A stretch of 64,000 bases of DNA from Hyphomonas adhaerens MHS-3 (GTDB taxonomy: Bacteria > Pseudomonadota > Alphaproteobacteria > Caulobacterales > Hyphomonadaceae): the NCBI RefSeq assembly GCF_000685235.1, contig NZ_ARYH01000001.1, positions 2,442,577-2,506,576 of the forward strand, given 5' to 3'. Both the position numbers and the translations under genes were made by a program. Below, in pieces: positions 26,352 to 35,691 of the stretch (its first letter is position 1; each line of letters opens with the position of its first letter). Under the pieces are notes generated by a model that was not told the origin of the DNA, did no database searches, and saw nothing but the letters and a program-made list of their open reading frames with translations.

Positions 26352-26924
26352 TTGGCTGGCATCTGGAACCCGTTTCGAAATGTGAACGCGCAGAAACAGC
26401 GGGCAGATGCGCTGTATCGCGGCCTGATGGCGGCAGCCTTGTCACCAGAGGCTTATGTGGCGGGTGTCGTACCGGATGATATGGACCATCGCGTCCAGAT
26501 GGTCGGCCTCCACGCCGCAATCCTGGTCTGGCAGCTCACCCAGAGGCCTGAAAGTGTGCTTCAGCGCCTGCCTCAGCTGATCCATACCCGTGTATTTGAT
26601 GGATTTGATGCCTCCCTGCGGGAAACCGGTGTGGGGGATGCGTCGATCGCCCGGAAGGTGCGCAAACTGGCAGAGCATTATTACGGCCTCGGTAAGGCGA
26701 CTGCCGATTCCTGCTCCAGGCCGGACGCCGAGCGCGCTGCTTCGCTTTCGAACGTTCTGGAACGTAATCGGGTTGCAACTACTGGGCGCGAAGCGGAGCT
26801 GGCACAATACCTGGTGGCAACCGCACAGGCCTTCGAAGCCGCCGCATCCGAGGCCTTTTTGTCTGGTACGCCGCCGTGGTTGAGCTTTCCTGCGACAAGC
26901 ATACCCGGCGTTGCCAAGGTCTGA
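26352..26924 (+). CDS. Ubiquinol-cytochrome c chaperone (CBP3 family)
   Basis: A 190-residue protein of the family that assists cytochrome bc1 (complex III) assembly; the mitochondrial counterpart is Cbp3/UQCC1. The core VGLHAAILVWQL, TRVFDGFDASLRETGVGDASIARKVRKLAEHYYGLGKA is diagnostic. The start is TTG 26352 with GGAG 8 bases upstream; there is no nearby in-frame ATG. It lies 56 bases before plsX. The DUF177 (YceD) gene that often sits between these two is missing here. Confidence 0.87.
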   Translation: MAGIWNPFRNVNAQKQRADALYRGLMAAALSPEAYVAGVVPDDMDHRVQMVGLHAAILVWQLTQRPESVLQRLPQLIHTRVFDGFDASLRETGVGDASIARKVRKLAEHYYGLGKATADSCSRPDAERAASLSNVLERNRVATTGREAELAQYLVATAQAFEAAASEAFLSGTPPWLSFPATSIPGVAKV

Positions 26925-26980
26925 GGCGCGCCTTAAACAGCGCGAACGGCTCTCAATAGGGCCTGAATCCGGAAGGCGCC

Positions 26981-28015
26981 ATGACTCGCGGAACGATCCT
27001 GTCAGTTGATGCAATGGGAGGCGACCACGCACCAGGCGTGATCGTCGATGGCGTTGCCGTGTTTCTGAAAGAACGAGCCGACTCGAAAGTGCTTCTTTTC
27101 GGCGATGAGGCGTCCCTCACGCCATTGGTCGCTGCCCATCCGGGGCTTTCCAGTCGATGCGAGATTATTCACTGCGACCACAAGATCACCAGCGATATGA
27201 AGCCAAGCCAGGCGTTGCGCCGCGGCAAGGGGTCGTCCATGTGGAATGCGCTGGAAGCCGTGAAGGAAGGTCGGGCAAACGCCTCCGTGTCGGCGGGCAA
27301 TACCGGCGCGCTGATGGCCATATCAATGCTCGTCTTGCGCAAGATGGACGGTGTTCACCGCCCCGCCATGACGGCCATGTGGCCGACGCTTGCCGGGCGT
27401 TCGGTTGTCCTCGATGTCGGCGCAAACGTTGAGGCGGATGCTGCCCAGCTTGTGTCGTTTGCAATCATGGGTGAAGCCTATGCCCGCGCGACACTTGGGA
27501 AAGAACGACCGACGATTGGTCTGCTGAATATTGGCTCTGAAGAAATGAAGGGCCATGAAGAAGTGCGTCAGGCGCACGAGATTCTGCGGGCCGCCGATCT
27601 GGACCTGGACTATCGGGGTTTTGTCGAAGGCGACGATATTTCCATGGGCGCGGTGGATGTGGTCGTCACAGACGGCTTTACGGGCAATGTCGCCTTGAAG
27701 ACGGGTGAAGGCGTGGCGCGCATGCTCGGCACCCGCGTGCGCGAAGCGTTGATGAAGAGCCTTGCAACCAAGGCGGGCGCAGTGCTTGCCTCTTCGGGGC
27801 TCAACCAGCTCCGTGAGCAGATGAACCCCAGCAATGCGAATGGCGGTGTTTTGCTTGGTCTCGGCGGTGTCTCGGTCAAGAGCCATGGTGGAACGGATGC
27901 CCAGGGCTTCGCCACCGCTTGCCGTTTGGCGGCGGATCTGGCCACAAGTCACTATCCGGAAGAGGTTGCAGCAAACCTCGCGCGCATCCAAAAGAAAGGG
28001 GCGGCGGCTGGCTGA
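26981..28015 (+). CDS. plsX: Phosphate acyltransferase PlsX
   Basis: Makes acyl-phosphate from acyl-ACP for glycerolipid synthesis; peripheral on the inner membrane. The 344-residue protein opens with [17 protein letters not shown] and has [34 protein letters not shown] and [14 protein letters not shown], all PlsX signatures. It is the first gene of plsX-fabH-ihfA-merR, with 26 bases to fabH. The long extension of the fabH frame into it is only a shadow. Confidence 0.97.
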   Translation: MTRGTILSVDAMGGDHAPGVIVDGVAVFLKERADSKVLLFGDEASLTPLVAAHPGLSSRCEIIHCDHKITSDMKPSQALRRGKGSSMWNALEAVKEGRANASVSAGNTGALMAISMLVLRKMDGVHRPAMTAMWPTLAGRSVVLDVGANVEADAAQLVSFAIMGEAYARATLGKERPTIGLLNIGSEEMKGHEEVRQAHEILRAADLDLDYRGFVEGDDISMGAVDVVVTDGFTGNVALKTGEGVARMLGTRVREALMKSLATKAGAVLASSGLNQLREQMNPSNANGGVLLGLGGVSVKSHGGTDAQGFATACRLAADLATSHYPEEVAANLARIQKKGAAAG

Positions 28016-28041
28016 ACAGGCCACCTCACAAAGGAATCAAG

Positions 28042-29013
28042 ATGGCACGGCGTAGTTTCATCCGCGGGACAGGTGGTTATCTTCCCGAAAGAGTTCTGAC
28101 CAATGACGACCTGTCTGCACTGGTCGAGACATCCGATGAGTGGATTCAGGAACGTACGGGAATCAAACGCCGGCATATCGCTGCCGAAGGTGAGCTGACA
28201 TCCGATATTGCGACGGCTGCGGCCCGGTCTGCGCTTGAGGCCGCGGGCATTCCAGTTTCCGATGTCGACCTGATCGTGCTGGCGACGACGACGCCGGACC
28301 AGACTTTCCCGGCAACCGCGACAGCCGTTCAGGCAAAGCTTGGCATGACAGGCGGGGCCGCTTTTGATGTCCAGGCTGTTTGTTCCGGATTCCTGTTCGC
28401 ACTGGCGACGGCGGATTCGATGCTGAAACAGGGGCTTTTCAATACGGCTCTTGTGATCGGCGCAGAAACTTTCACGCGCATTCTTGATTGGTCTGACAGG
28501 GGCACGTGCGTTCTATTCGGTGACGGCGGTGGCGCGGCGGTCCTGCAGGCTGAGGAATGGGACGGCGACAAGCTGGCAGGTGTCATCACCCACCATATCC
28601 GTACCGACGGCACCAAATCTGATCTGCTCTACGTCGATGGCGGCGTCAGCTCCACGGGGACGATCGGGCACGTGCGCATGGAAGGAAACCGGGTCTTCCG
28701 TCATGCGGTGACCAATATCTCTTCCGCCATTCAGAGCATCTATGATGAGACCGGCCTGACAGGCGATGATATCGACTGGTTCGTGCCACACCAGGCCAAC
28801 AAGCGTATTCTCGACGGTGTGGCGAAGAAGATGAACATCGCCGAAGAGAAGGTGATCGTTACCGTTCAGGAGCACGCCAACACATCGGCCGCTTCCATCC
28901 CGCTGGCGCTGAACCATGCGGTTCGCTCCGGCCGGGCGAAAAAGGGCGATCTGATCCTGTCGGAAGCGATGGGCGGCGGTTTTTCCTGGGGCGCCAGCCT
29001 ATTCCGCCTTTGA
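28042..29013 (+). CDS. fabH: 3-oxoacyl-ACP synthase III FabH
   Basis: Initiates fatty-acid chains by condensing acetyl-CoA with malonyl-ACP. The 323-residue thiolase-fold enzyme has the Cys-His-Asn triad: Cys114 in QAVCSGF, His250 in VPHQANKRI and Asn280 in [23 protein letters not shown] is the typical N-terminal block. The start is ATG 28042 (AAAGGAATCAAG upstream). It is part of the plsX-fabH-ihfA-merR unit. Confidence 0.97.
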   Translation: MARRSFIRGTGGYLPERVLTNDDLSALVETSDEWIQERTGIKRRHIAAEGELTSDIATAAARSALEAAGIPVSDVDLIVLATTTPDQTFPATATAVQAKLGMTGGAAFDVQAVCSGFLFALATADSMLKQGLFNTALVIGAETFTRILDWSDRGTCVLFGDGGGAAVLQAEEWDGDKLAGVITHHIRTDGTKSDLLYVDGGVSSTGTIGHVRMEGNRVFRHAVTNISSAIQSIYDETGLTGDDIDWFVPHQANKRILDGVAKKMNIAEEKVIVTVQEHANTSAASIPLALNHAVRSGRAKKGDLILSEAMGGGFSWGASLFRL

Positions 29014-29116
29014 TTTCAGGCGACAAGCACGACATTTTCAAGGATATTAGCTGACGGGGACGATAGTAATCCGTTAACAATCCTTGGCTACATCTTAACC
29101 AGATCGGGAGAATCCC

Positions 29117-29410
29117 ATGTCCAACCAGACCATCACCCGCGCCGAAGTGACTGACAAGATCGTCGGAGAGGTCGGGCTCACCCGGCAGGAATCGTCGGAT
29201 CTGCTCGACCGGACGCTGGATATGATCGGCGCGGCACTGGAGCATGAGGATGAGGTGAAGCTTTCCCGGTTCGGCAATTTCGTCGTGCGGTCCAAGGCCG
29301 CTCGCGAAGGCCGCAATCCCAAAACCGGGGAGGAGGCCACGATCGCTGCACGGCGCGTTGTCACCTTCCGCCCGTCGCCGATGCTGAAGGCGCAGGTCGA
29401 CAACAAATAG
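29117..29410 (+). CDS. ihfA: Integration host factor alpha subunit
   Basis: A 97-residue HU-fold protein that bends DNA sharply as IhfA-IhfB heterodimer. LTRQESSDLLDRTLDMIGAAL, VKLSRFGNFVVRSKAAREGRNPKTGEE (the DNA-binding arm with its RNPKTGE tip) and FRPSPMLKAQVD are characteristic of the alpha subunit. It is located 103 bases after fabH and 14 before merR, the standard alphaproteobacterial order. Confidence 0.95.
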   Translation: MSNQTITRAEVTDKIVGEVGLTRQESSDLLDRTLDMIGAALEHEDEVKLSRFGNFVVRSKAAREGRNPKTGEEATIAARRVVTFRPSPMLKAQVDNK

Positions 29411-29424
29411 CTATCCAGGAAGGA

Positions 29425-29913
29425 ATGGACATGAGCGCCAGCCGGGCCCGAATCGAGAAATCCGCGACCGCATTCCGGTCTATCGGCGAAGCCGCTTCGG
29501 AACTCGGCATTGAGACACATGTCATCCGCTACTGGGAAAGCAAGTTTCCGCGTGAGGTCCGACCGGTCAAACGTCCCGACGGACGGCGCATGTTCCGGCC
29601 GCAGGACGTCGATGCGTTGCGGGCCATCCAGATTCTCGTGCACGAACGTGGCATGACGCTGAAAGGCGCCAAGGCGCTGATCGCGGAGCAGGGCATGTCC
29701 GCTGTCCTGTCCGGTGAGGCCACGCTGGGCGCCGGTGCCCCCGCAGGCAGCAGCCCCGCGCGGGATCTCCAGAAGACCGTGGCAAAGGCCTTCACCGACG
29801 AGAGCGGGGATGCCCTGACCGACGCGCGTCGTGCGCGTCTTGAAGACGCCCTGACGGAACTGTCGGACATTAAATCCCGTATCGATGCTGTGCGGGGCCG
29901 CCGCGCAGCCTGA
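29425..29913 (+). CDS. MerR family transcriptional regulator
   Basis: A 162-residue regulator. FRSIGEAASELGIETHVIRYWESKFPREVRPVKRPDGRRMF is the MerR helix-turn-helix and wing, continuing with RPQDVDALRAIQILVHERGMTLKGAKAL. The tail (about 95-162) is Ala/Gly-rich, then helical and basic at the end; it has no cysteine, so a metal-sensing role is unlikely. It follows ihfA in the same unit. Starts at 29425 or 29431 are both possible. Targets are unknown. Confidence 0.88.
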   Translation: MDMSASRARIEKSATAFRSIGEAASELGIETHVIRYWESKFPREVRPVKRPDGRRMFRPQDVDALRAIQILVHERGMTLKGAKALIAEQGMSAVLSGEATLGAGAPAGSSPARDLQKTVAKAFTDESGDALTDARRARLEDALTELSDIKSRIDAVRGRRAA

Positions 29914-29927
29914 ACCCACATAATCAA

Positions 29928-29956
29928 TTGCGGAACCGGGGTGGCTTGGCTAAAAG
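29928..29956 (+). promoter_or_regulatory. Candidate promoter for tRNA-Pro
   Basis: TTGCGG (29928-29933) and TAAAAG (29951-29956) are separated by exactly 17 bases and end 10 bases before the tRNA. Each half is only a partial sigma-70 match. Confidence 0.4.
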
Positions 29957-29966
29957 CCGCCAGTGT

Positions 29967-30043
29967 CGGAGCGTGGCGCAGTATGGTAGCGCACTCGCCT
30001 GGGGGGCGAGGGGTCGTAGGTTCGAATCCTATCGCTCCGACCA
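29967..30043 (+). tRNA. tRNA-Pro (GGG)
   Basis: Complete cloverleaf with acceptor CGGAGCG paired to CGCTCCG. The anticodon stem is CTCGC/GCGAG with loop CTGGGGG, so the anticodon is GGG for proline. The T-arm contains GGTTCGAATCC, with discriminator A and an encoded CCA. Its place behind ihfA-merR is typical for alphaproteobacteria. Confidence 0.97.
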
Positions 30044-30105
30044 TTTTCCGCCGGTTCGCCTGCGGCGAACACATCGATCCAGTAAATCGATTTGAGGCGG
30101 AAAAT
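30043..30105. repeat. Three-way-junction palindromic element behind tRNA-Pro
   Basis: The outer stem ATTTTCCGCC (30043-30052) pairs perfectly with GGCGGAAAAT (30096-30105). Inside sit two further hairpins: GTTCGCC-TGC-GGCGAAC (30054-30070) and ATCGAT-CCAGTAA-ATCGAT (30073-30091). The 63-base unit begins at the last base of the tRNA CCA end. It may terminate the tRNA transcript, be a small structured RNA or be one copy of a genomic repeat family. No second copy was seen in this window. Confidence 0.6.
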
Positions 30106-30144
30106 ACCCGAAGCGTAAGCGAGGGCTCTCCCTCCCTCACCCAA

Positions 30145-32310
30145 TCAATCCTTCGTCAGGTCCGCGTCTTCAACTTGCCCGACAGCGGCGAGGGCAAAGG
30201 CGTATTCCGTGGCGACTTCCTTCAGGCCTTCGAAGCGCCCAGAGGCCCCGCCATGGCCGGCTTCCATGTTGATCTTCAGGAAGTACGGGCCGCCCTCTGG
30301 CGCGTCGTGACGCAGCTTCGCTGCCCACTTGCTTGGTTCCCAATAGGTCACCCTCGGATCCGACAGGCCGCCCGTAATGAACATGGCCGGATAGGTCTGA
30401 TCCGTCACATTGTCGTAGGGGCTGTAGGCGGCGATCTGGTCGTAGTCTTCGGCGCTGGTCAGCGGGTTGCCCCATTCGGGCCATTCCGGCGGCGTCAGCG
30501 GCAGGCTCTTGTCCGACATGGTGTTGATCACATCCACAAAGGGCACAGCGGCAATGATGCCCGCAAACAGGTCCGGGTCCATATTGGACACAGCGCCCAT
30601 CAGCAGGCCGCCGGCAGAGCCGCCCATGGCCACGACTTTATCCGGGGCGGAATACCCCTTGTCGACGAGGAAATGCCCGGCCGCCACGAAGTCCTTGAAC
30701 GTGTTGGCCTTCTTCTCGAGCTTGCCGTCGAGATACCACTGATAGCCTTTCGCCATGCCGCCGCGTGGGTGCACGATGGCGTAGACGAAACCGCGATCCA
30801 CCAGGCTGAGCCGGCTGGTCCTGAAGTCTGCCGGGATGGTGATGCCGTAGGAGCCGTAGCCGTAGAGCAGCATCGGGGCCGTGCCATCGACCGGGGTATC
30901 CTTGTGGCGCAGCAGGGTGACCGGCACGTCCACACCGTCCCAGCTGGGCGCCATCACGCGTTCAGATACATAGTCATCCGGATTGTGGCCCGACGGCACT
31001 TCCCGTGTCTTTCGCAGGATGCGTTCGTGCGTATTGAGGTCGTAATCGTAGACCTGATCCGGCGTTGCGGGCGAGGCGTATTCGAAGCGCAACATCGGCA
31101 CGTCATAGTCATAACCGGAATCCAGGCCGAGGTCGTATGCAGCCTCATCGAAGCTGATCTCATGCTCGGCGCCATCAGCCCGTGCCCGCACCACGATCCG
31201 CGGCAGGCCATTCTCGCGCTCCATGCGGGAGAGATAGTCTTTCTGTGCCTGCAGGCCGAGGATCAGTGTGCCGGGGCGGTGAGCGATGACGTCTTTCCAT
31301 TGATCGCGTGAGGTGGCGTCAAACGGGGCGCGCACGACCTTGAAGTCGACGGCGCCGCCGGAATTGGTCGTAATGTAGAACTGGCCATCCCAAACGACGG
31401 CCGAATACTCCACGCCGTCTTCACGTGGCGCGATCGTGTGCAGCGTTGGGGTGTGCGCGTTCGCATCGAACCAGTGCCATTCAGAGGTGGTATGGTTGGA
31501 CGAGGTGACGAAGATCTTTTCCCGGTTGGCGGATTTGGAGACGCCGACAAAGAAGCCGGGATCCTTTTCTTCGTAAATCAGCGTGTCTTCGCCAGTGTCG
31601 AGATTGCGCTCGTAGACCGCGTCCGGCCGGGCGTTCTCGTCGCGGTGAACCCAGAAAATGGACTTGCCGTCCTCGCTCCACTCGAACGAGCCGTAACTGT
31701 CAGAAATCGGTTGAGCGGCAGCCTTGCCCGTTTCGATATTCGTGATTGTGACGGTGTAGAACTCGCTCCCCTGCGTATCCAGCGCATAGGCAATCAGCGC
31801 GTGGTCCGGCGATGTGTCTATGCTTCCGAAGGAGAAGTAATCCGTGCCTTCCGACATCTTGTCGCCGTCCAGCAGGATGGTCTCGTCGGCGTCAGGGTTG
31901 AAGGCGTCCGCGGCGTCGCGACGGGCGATGATCGGATATTCGCCGCCTTCACGGTAGCGGGAGTAATACGCAAACGGGCCATCGATCTCGGGTACGGTAG
32001 CGTCGTCTTCCTTGATCCGGCCTTTCATCTCCTGGAAAAGCGTCTCGCGCAGATCGGCGGTCGGCGCCTCAAGGCGCGCTTTTGTGTAGGCATTCTCGGC
32101 TTCGAGGTATTCGCGGATGTCGGCGCGCAGGACGGACGGATCTCGCATCACCTCCTGCCAGGCGTCGTCCTTCATCCAGTGATACGGGTCGACGCGCGTG
32201 CGGCCGACCTGTGTCGTCTCGAAATCCACGCGCTTTGCCACTGGCACGGCCGGGGGCGCTTCGATTGATTCAGCGGCCGGCGCGGCGGCAAGGTCGGTTT
32301 TTTCGGTCAT
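30145..32310 (-). CDS. ptrB: Oligopeptidase B-like S9A serine peptidase
   Basis: A 721-residue prolyl-oligopeptidase-family enzyme that cleaves peptides after basic residues. A 25-residue Ala/Pro-rich lead precedes RVDPYHWMKDDAWQEVM. A seven-bladed propeller fills about 80-430, then comes the catalytic domain with GYGSYGI, HPRGGMAKGY and GGSAGGLL. The triad is Ser565, Asp651 (LSDPRV) and His686 (AGHGG). No convincing signal peptide is present, so it is probably cytosolic. It stands alone on the minus strand behind the tRNA-Pro element. Confidence 0.92.
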   Translation of the reverse strand: MTEKTDLAAAPAAESIEAPPAVPVAKRVDFETTQVGRTRVDPYHWMKDDAWQEVMRDPSVLRADIREYLEAENAYTKARLEAPTADLRETLFQEMKGRIKEDDATVPEIDGPFAYYSRYREGGEYPIIARRDAADAFNPDADETILLDGDKMSEGTDYFSFGSIDTSPDHALIAYALDTQGSEFYTVTITNIETGKAAAQPISDSYGSFEWSEDGKSIFWVHRDENARPDAVYERNLDTGEDTLIYEEKDPGFFVGVSKSANREKIFVTSSNHTTSEWHWFDANAHTPTLHTIAPREDGVEYSAVVWDGQFYITTNSGGAVDFKVVRAPFDATSRDQWKDVIAHRPGTLILGLQAQKDYLSRMERENGLPRIVVRARADGAEHEISFDEAAYDLGLDSGYDYDVPMLRFEYASPATPDQVYDYDLNTHERILRKTREVPSGHNPDDYVSERVMAPSWDGVDVPVTLLRHKDTPVDGTAPMLLYGYGSYGITIPADFRTSRLSLVDRGFVYAIVHPRGGMAKGYQWYLDGKLEKKANTFKDFVAAGHFLVDKGYSAPDKVVAMGGSAGGLLMGAVSNMDPDLFAGIIAAVPFVDVINTMSDKSLPLTPPEWPEWGNPLTSAEDYDQIAAYSPYDNVTDQTYPAMFITGGLSDPRVTYWEPSKWAAKLRHDAPEGGPYFLKINMEAGHGGASGRFEGLKEVATEYAFALAAVGQVEDADLTKD

Positions 32311-32418
32311 GGGGCATCCTGAGAATGGAGCTGCTGCGGTAATGCCAGCAAGCGGGAGGGAATTTGGGTGCTTGGGACAGACCCTTGATAGTCCAACACA
32401 AAGAGGGCCAGTCCGGTT

Positions 32419-32820
32419 TTATGCCTCGGGACGGAAATCCAGCACCACGCCATTGATACACCAGCGCTCGCCCGTGGGCGGCGGTCCGTCCTTGAAGACG
32501 TGGCCCATATGCAGGCCGCAGGTGGCGCAGTGGCATTCGGTGCGGGGCAGGATCATCTTGAAGTCGGTCTTGGTGGCGACCGCGTCTGGCGTGATCGGTT
32601 GCCAATAGCTCGGCCAGCCCGTGCCGGAATCGAATTTGTGCTCAGATGACCAGAGCGGGCTGTCGCAGCCTTTGCAGTAATAGGTGCCGGCGCGTTTCTC
32701 GTCATTGTAATTGCCGGGCGTGAAGGCGCGCTCGGTGCCTTCTTTGACGCCGACACGGTATTCCTCTTCGGTCAGCATTTCCCGCCATTCGCGGTCCGAA
32801 CGTTTGATGCTCTGGGTCAT
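32419..32820 (-). CDS. msrB: Peptide-methionine (R)-S-oxide reductase MsrB
   Basis: Repairs methionine-R-sulfoxide in proteins. The 133-residue protein has a structural zinc site from Cys49/Cys52 (YCKGC) and Cys98/Cys101 (CATC), substrate block FDSGTGWPSYW, and catalytic Cys121 in RWCING. MTQSIKRSDREWREML is the standard N-terminus; the longer frame upstream overlaps an intergenic hairpin and is rejected. No signal peptide, so it acts in the cytosol. Confidence 0.96.
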   Translation of the reverse strand: MTQSIKRSDREWREMLTEEEYRVGVKEGTERAFTPGNYNDEKRAGTYYCKGCDSPLWSSEHKFDSGTGWPSYWQPITPDAVATKTDFKMILPRTECHCATCGLHMGHVFKDGPPPTGERWCINGVVLDFRPEA

Positions 32821-32891
32821 ACGGGTCTCCTTAGCCGGGAAGGGAAATATAGGCGTGCGGCGGGCGATTTTCACCTGCGCCGAAAGCAGAA

Positions 32892-32918
32892 CGGCCGCCC
32901 CGGAGAACGGGGCGGCCG
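32892..32918 (-). terminator. Terminator-like hairpin after MaoC-like gene
   Basis: Perfect 11-base stem CGGCCGCCCCG/CGGGGCGGCCG with a 5-base loop lies 24 bases beyond the MaoC-like stop on the minus strand. The following T-run on that strand is weak (TTCTGCTTT), so efficiency is uncertain. Confidence 0.55.
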
Positions 32919-32942
32919 AAAAAGTCATATATCTTCAGTGGG

Positions 32943-33398
32943 TTATGCGTAAAGGACAGTGATGGTCTCTGCGACGAGCGCCGGGCGCTCCTGGCCTTCG
33001 ATCTCGATCGTGGCTTCCATCTTCATCTGCTTGCCGCCGGATTTAGGCTCCACAGACAGGCATTTCTGGCGCAGGCGCACCTTGGAGCCGACCGGCACCA
33101 TATTGGTGAAACGCACCTTGTCGGAGCCGTAATTGATGCCGCGGGTCGTGCCGGTCACGCGCAGGACTTCACCGCCCAGCATCGGCAGAAGGGACAAGGT
33201 CAGGAAGCCGTGTGCGATGGGGCCGCCCATGGCTTTGGTGGCTTTCTCGACGTCGACGTGGATCCACTGATGGTCGCCGGTTGCGTCGGCAAACAGGTTG
33301 ACGCGGTCCTGGTCAATGGTGTGCCAGTCGGACACGCCGACTTCCTGTCCTGCAATAGATTCAAGCTCGTCGAAGGCGACGACGCGTGGGTTGGCCAT
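32943..33398 (-). CDS. MaoC-like hot-dog-fold hydratase
   Basis: A 151-residue (R)-specific enoyl-CoA hydratase-like protein. The hydratase-2 motif appears as FADATGDHQWIHVDVEKA, with catalytic Asp/His in ATGDHQWIH, followed by GGPIAHGFLTLSLLP. Single-domain members hydrate trans-2-enoyl-CoA in fatty-acid oxidation or hydroxyalkanoate supply; the chain length is not readable. A strong ribosome-binding site (AAGGAGG) precedes the ATG. It is not clearly in an operon. Confidence 0.88.
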   Translation of the reverse strand: MANPRVVAFDELESIAGQEVGVSDWHTIDQDRVNLFADATGDHQWIHVDVEKATKAMGGPIAHGFLTLSLLPMLGGEVLRVTGTTRGINYGSDKVRFTNMVPVGSKVRLRQKCLSVEPKSGGKQMKMEATIEIEGQERPALVAETITVLYA

Positions 33399-33536
33399 GG
33401 AGTCCTCCTTAAAATGTGCTGGCTTGTTTTGGCCCGTCGGCCGGGCCGGGGCAAGCCTGACGGTAGGGTAATTACGCCCGCGAACCCGGCGATTACCCCA
33501 TGATTATACCGGACTATGCCGGACCAGGGCATGACC

Positions 33537-34682
33537 TCAGCCGTTCAGGTGATGCGCAAGTCTTGCGATAAAGTGCTCTACGTCGCCATCGCTGGTGAAG
33601 AGGTGCTGGGTAATGCGCAACCGGTCCCCGCGCCGCGAGACGAAGATGCCGTCTTCCTTCAGCCGGGCGGTCAGGTCCGCCGGCACGTGCTCTGGCAGAA
33701 GTGGGCAGAGATAGTGCGCCCCGCGGACGCTTTCCGGTGGGCAGTCGAGGCCGATCCCGGCCAGCGCGTCCGCCAGTGCCGCGTTGCGTGCGCCGAGCGT
33801 CTCCTGAATGTTGGCGATCCCCCAGCCGAGCACAGTGCGCACCGCCGCTTCGAACGCGGGCAGCAGCGCGAAGTTGGAGCGTTCGCCCATGTCGAAGCGC
33901 TGGGCGCCCGGGCCGTAATTGTCGGTATAGTCGATCAGGCGCGCGAAGTTCGACGAGCCTTCCCGCGTGATCCAGTTCTGCTCCAGCGGTTTCCCGTCGC
34001 GGTGCTGCGGGGCGACATAGAGGAAGCCGGTGGCATAGGGCGAGAGCAGCCATTTATAGGCGGCGACGGCCACGAAATCGGGCTGCACGTCCTTCACGTC
34101 GAAGGCCAGCGCGCCGCAGCTCTGCGTCAGGTCCAGCACCAGCGCGGCGCCGACCTCGCGGCAACGCTTTCCGATGTCAACGAGATCCAGGATCGCCCCG
34201 TCGGTCCAGCGGACATGCGCGCAGGCGACAAGGCCCGTCTGCGGGCCGATGGCGGCGAGCAGGGCGTCCGACAGGGTTTCATTCCCGTGCGTGCCGATCG
34301 TGCGGATCGTGGCGCCGGTCTCCTTCGCCAGCTCCCGCCAGGTGTAGAGATTGGACGGGAACTGGTCCTCCAGCACGAGGATCTCCTGATCCTTCGACAG
34401 GGGCAGATTCCGCGCCGCCGTGGCGAGCGAATAGCTGACCGATGGCGAGTAGGCGATGCCGTCCGTATCGGCGCCGATCAGGTCCGCCAGCAGGGGGCGC
34501 AGGCGCTCTGTGTCTGCAAAGAACTCCGTATCCGGAATGGTCCACGGATGCAGTTTGCGCGCGAGGCCCTTCTGACCAGCCTCGACGGAGGCCTTCGTCA
34601 TCGGCCCCATCGTGGCGGTGTTGAAATAGGCGACACCCTCAGGGATGTCGAACAGGTGGCGCTGGTTCGGAATCTGGGTCAT
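33537..34682 (-). CDS. Class V aminotransferase-fold PLP enzyme
   Basis: A 381-residue fold-type I PLP enzyme. YFNTATMGPMTKASVEAG resembles the N-terminal substrate loop, LVLDLTQSCGALAFDV holds the Asp that binds the pyridine nitrogen, and the Schiff-base lysine is in AAYKWLLSPYATG. No cysteine-desulfurase active-site loop follows, so it is not another NifS. It could be an aminotransferase, kynureninase-like or isopenicillin-epimerase-like enzyme; the substrate is unknown. It lies 64 bases after a LysR gene on the same strand, so the two may be cotranscribed. Confidence 0.8.
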   Translation of the reverse strand: MTQIPNQRHLFDIPEGVAYFNTATMGPMTKASVEAGQKGLARKLHPWTIPDTEFFADTERLRPLLADLIGADTDGIAYSPSVSYSLATAARNLPLSKDQEILVLEDQFPSNLYTWRELAKETGATIRTIGTHGNETLSDALLAAIGPQTGLVACAHVRWTDGAILDLVDIGKRCREVGAALVLDLTQSCGALAFDVKDVQPDFVAVAAYKWLLSPYATGFLYVAPQHRDGKPLEQNWITREGSSNFARLIDYTDNYGPGAQRFDMGERSNFALLPAFEAAVRTVLGWGIANIQETLGARNAALADALAGIGLDCPPESVRGAHYLCPLLPEHVPADLTARLKEDGIFVSRRGDRLRITQHLFTSDGDVEHFIARLAHHLNG

Positions 34683-34746
34683 ACGGTTTGCCTAGCGCGC
34701 GCCTGCGATCCGGGCCAGTGGGAAGTTGCCGCAGCAGGTGCGTTGC

Positions 34747-35655
34747 CTAGGAATTGAGCAAGGCCGGGACGATGGTTTCTATATGTTGGCGGAAGGCGTT
34801 CACATGGGTGGGGGTGCTGGCGAGGCGGGCTGATTTCATCACCCATTCATAAGAGAATTCCAGCGCCTGGCCGTCCGGGCCCTGCAGTGGGCCAGCAGTC
34901 ATGTTGGTCGCCGACAGTTTCGCAGCAGGCAGGATCGCTGCACCCACGCCGAGTTCGGTCCACTCCTCGATGACGTGATAGCTGAGCGCATATCCGGGAT
35001 AGAGTGTCAGGCAGGCGCCCTCTGCTTCAAACAGGCGGCCGAGCGCGGCGTTGAGGCCGCAGGCGCCATTTGTGCAGATGATGGGCGCATCCGGCAGGGA
35101 ATTGATCTGCCATGGGTGAAGAGAATGGTCTGCCCCTTGCGTCTCGCGCGGCAGGTAGAAGAGCGGATCCCGATAGGCCGGGAGGACCTGCATCCCGTCA
35201 GGCGCCGGTTCCGTTACCCGCAGGCCGAAATCCAGCTTTCCCGTCTGTATACGTTCGATCAAATCATCCAGAAGGCATTCCTTGAACAGGATCGACACAT
35301 TTGGGTTTGCCTGCCTGTAAGGGCCAAGGGCACGCTCCACAGTCTTGAGGTCGATCAGCGGGGACATACCGATCCGGAGGATCTTGTGCGCCGGGTTGTG
35401 CCAGGCGGAGGCCGCCTTTTCTATTTCGTCCACATCGCCGAGCAGGGCTTCGAGAAAGGGCAGCATATGCTGTCCGAACGGTGTGAGGGACACTTCGCGC
35501 GTCGTCCGGTCAAACAGGCGTCCGCCCAGTTCCTCTTCCAGCTGGACAAGCCCGTTGGAGAGCGTGGGCTGGGTTGCGCCAGCTTCGGCGGCGGCTTTCC
35601 GGAAAGAAAGCGTATGGGCGAGGCGGACAGCGTAGTCGATCTGGCGGAGTTTCAC
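34747..35655 (-). CDS. LysR family transcriptional regulator
   Basis: A 302-residue regulator: MKLRQIDYAVRLAHTLSFRKAAAEAGATQPTLSNGLVQLEEELGGRLFDRT forms the N-terminal winged helix, and the rest is a substrate-binding-protein-like sensor domain. The OxyR-like RQIDY...SFRKAA...SNGLVQLEEELG pattern is noted, but the sensor domain has only scattered cysteines (e.g. KECLLD, NGACG). The start is GTG 35655. A striking set of TGATTG half-sites lies just upstream, in the region shared with the divergent isochorismatase-fold gene, its probable target. Confidence 0.88.
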   Translation of the reverse strand: MKLRQIDYAVRLAHTLSFRKAAAEAGATQPTLSNGLVQLEEELGGRLFDRTTREVSLTPFGQHMLPFLEALLGDVDEIEKAASAWHNPAHKILRIGMSPLIDLKTVERALGPYRQANPNVSILFKECLLDDLIERIQTGKLDFGLRVTEPAPDGMQVLPAYRDPLFYLPRETQGADHSLHPWQINSLPDAPIICTNGACGLNAALGRLFEAEGACLTLYPGYALSYHVIEEWTELGVGAAILPAAKLSATNMTAGPLQGPDGQALEFSYEWVMKSARLASTPTHVNAFRQHIETIVPALLNS

Positions 35656-35691
35656 GGCAAGGACTCTATCTGATTGGCATCCGGCATAGCG

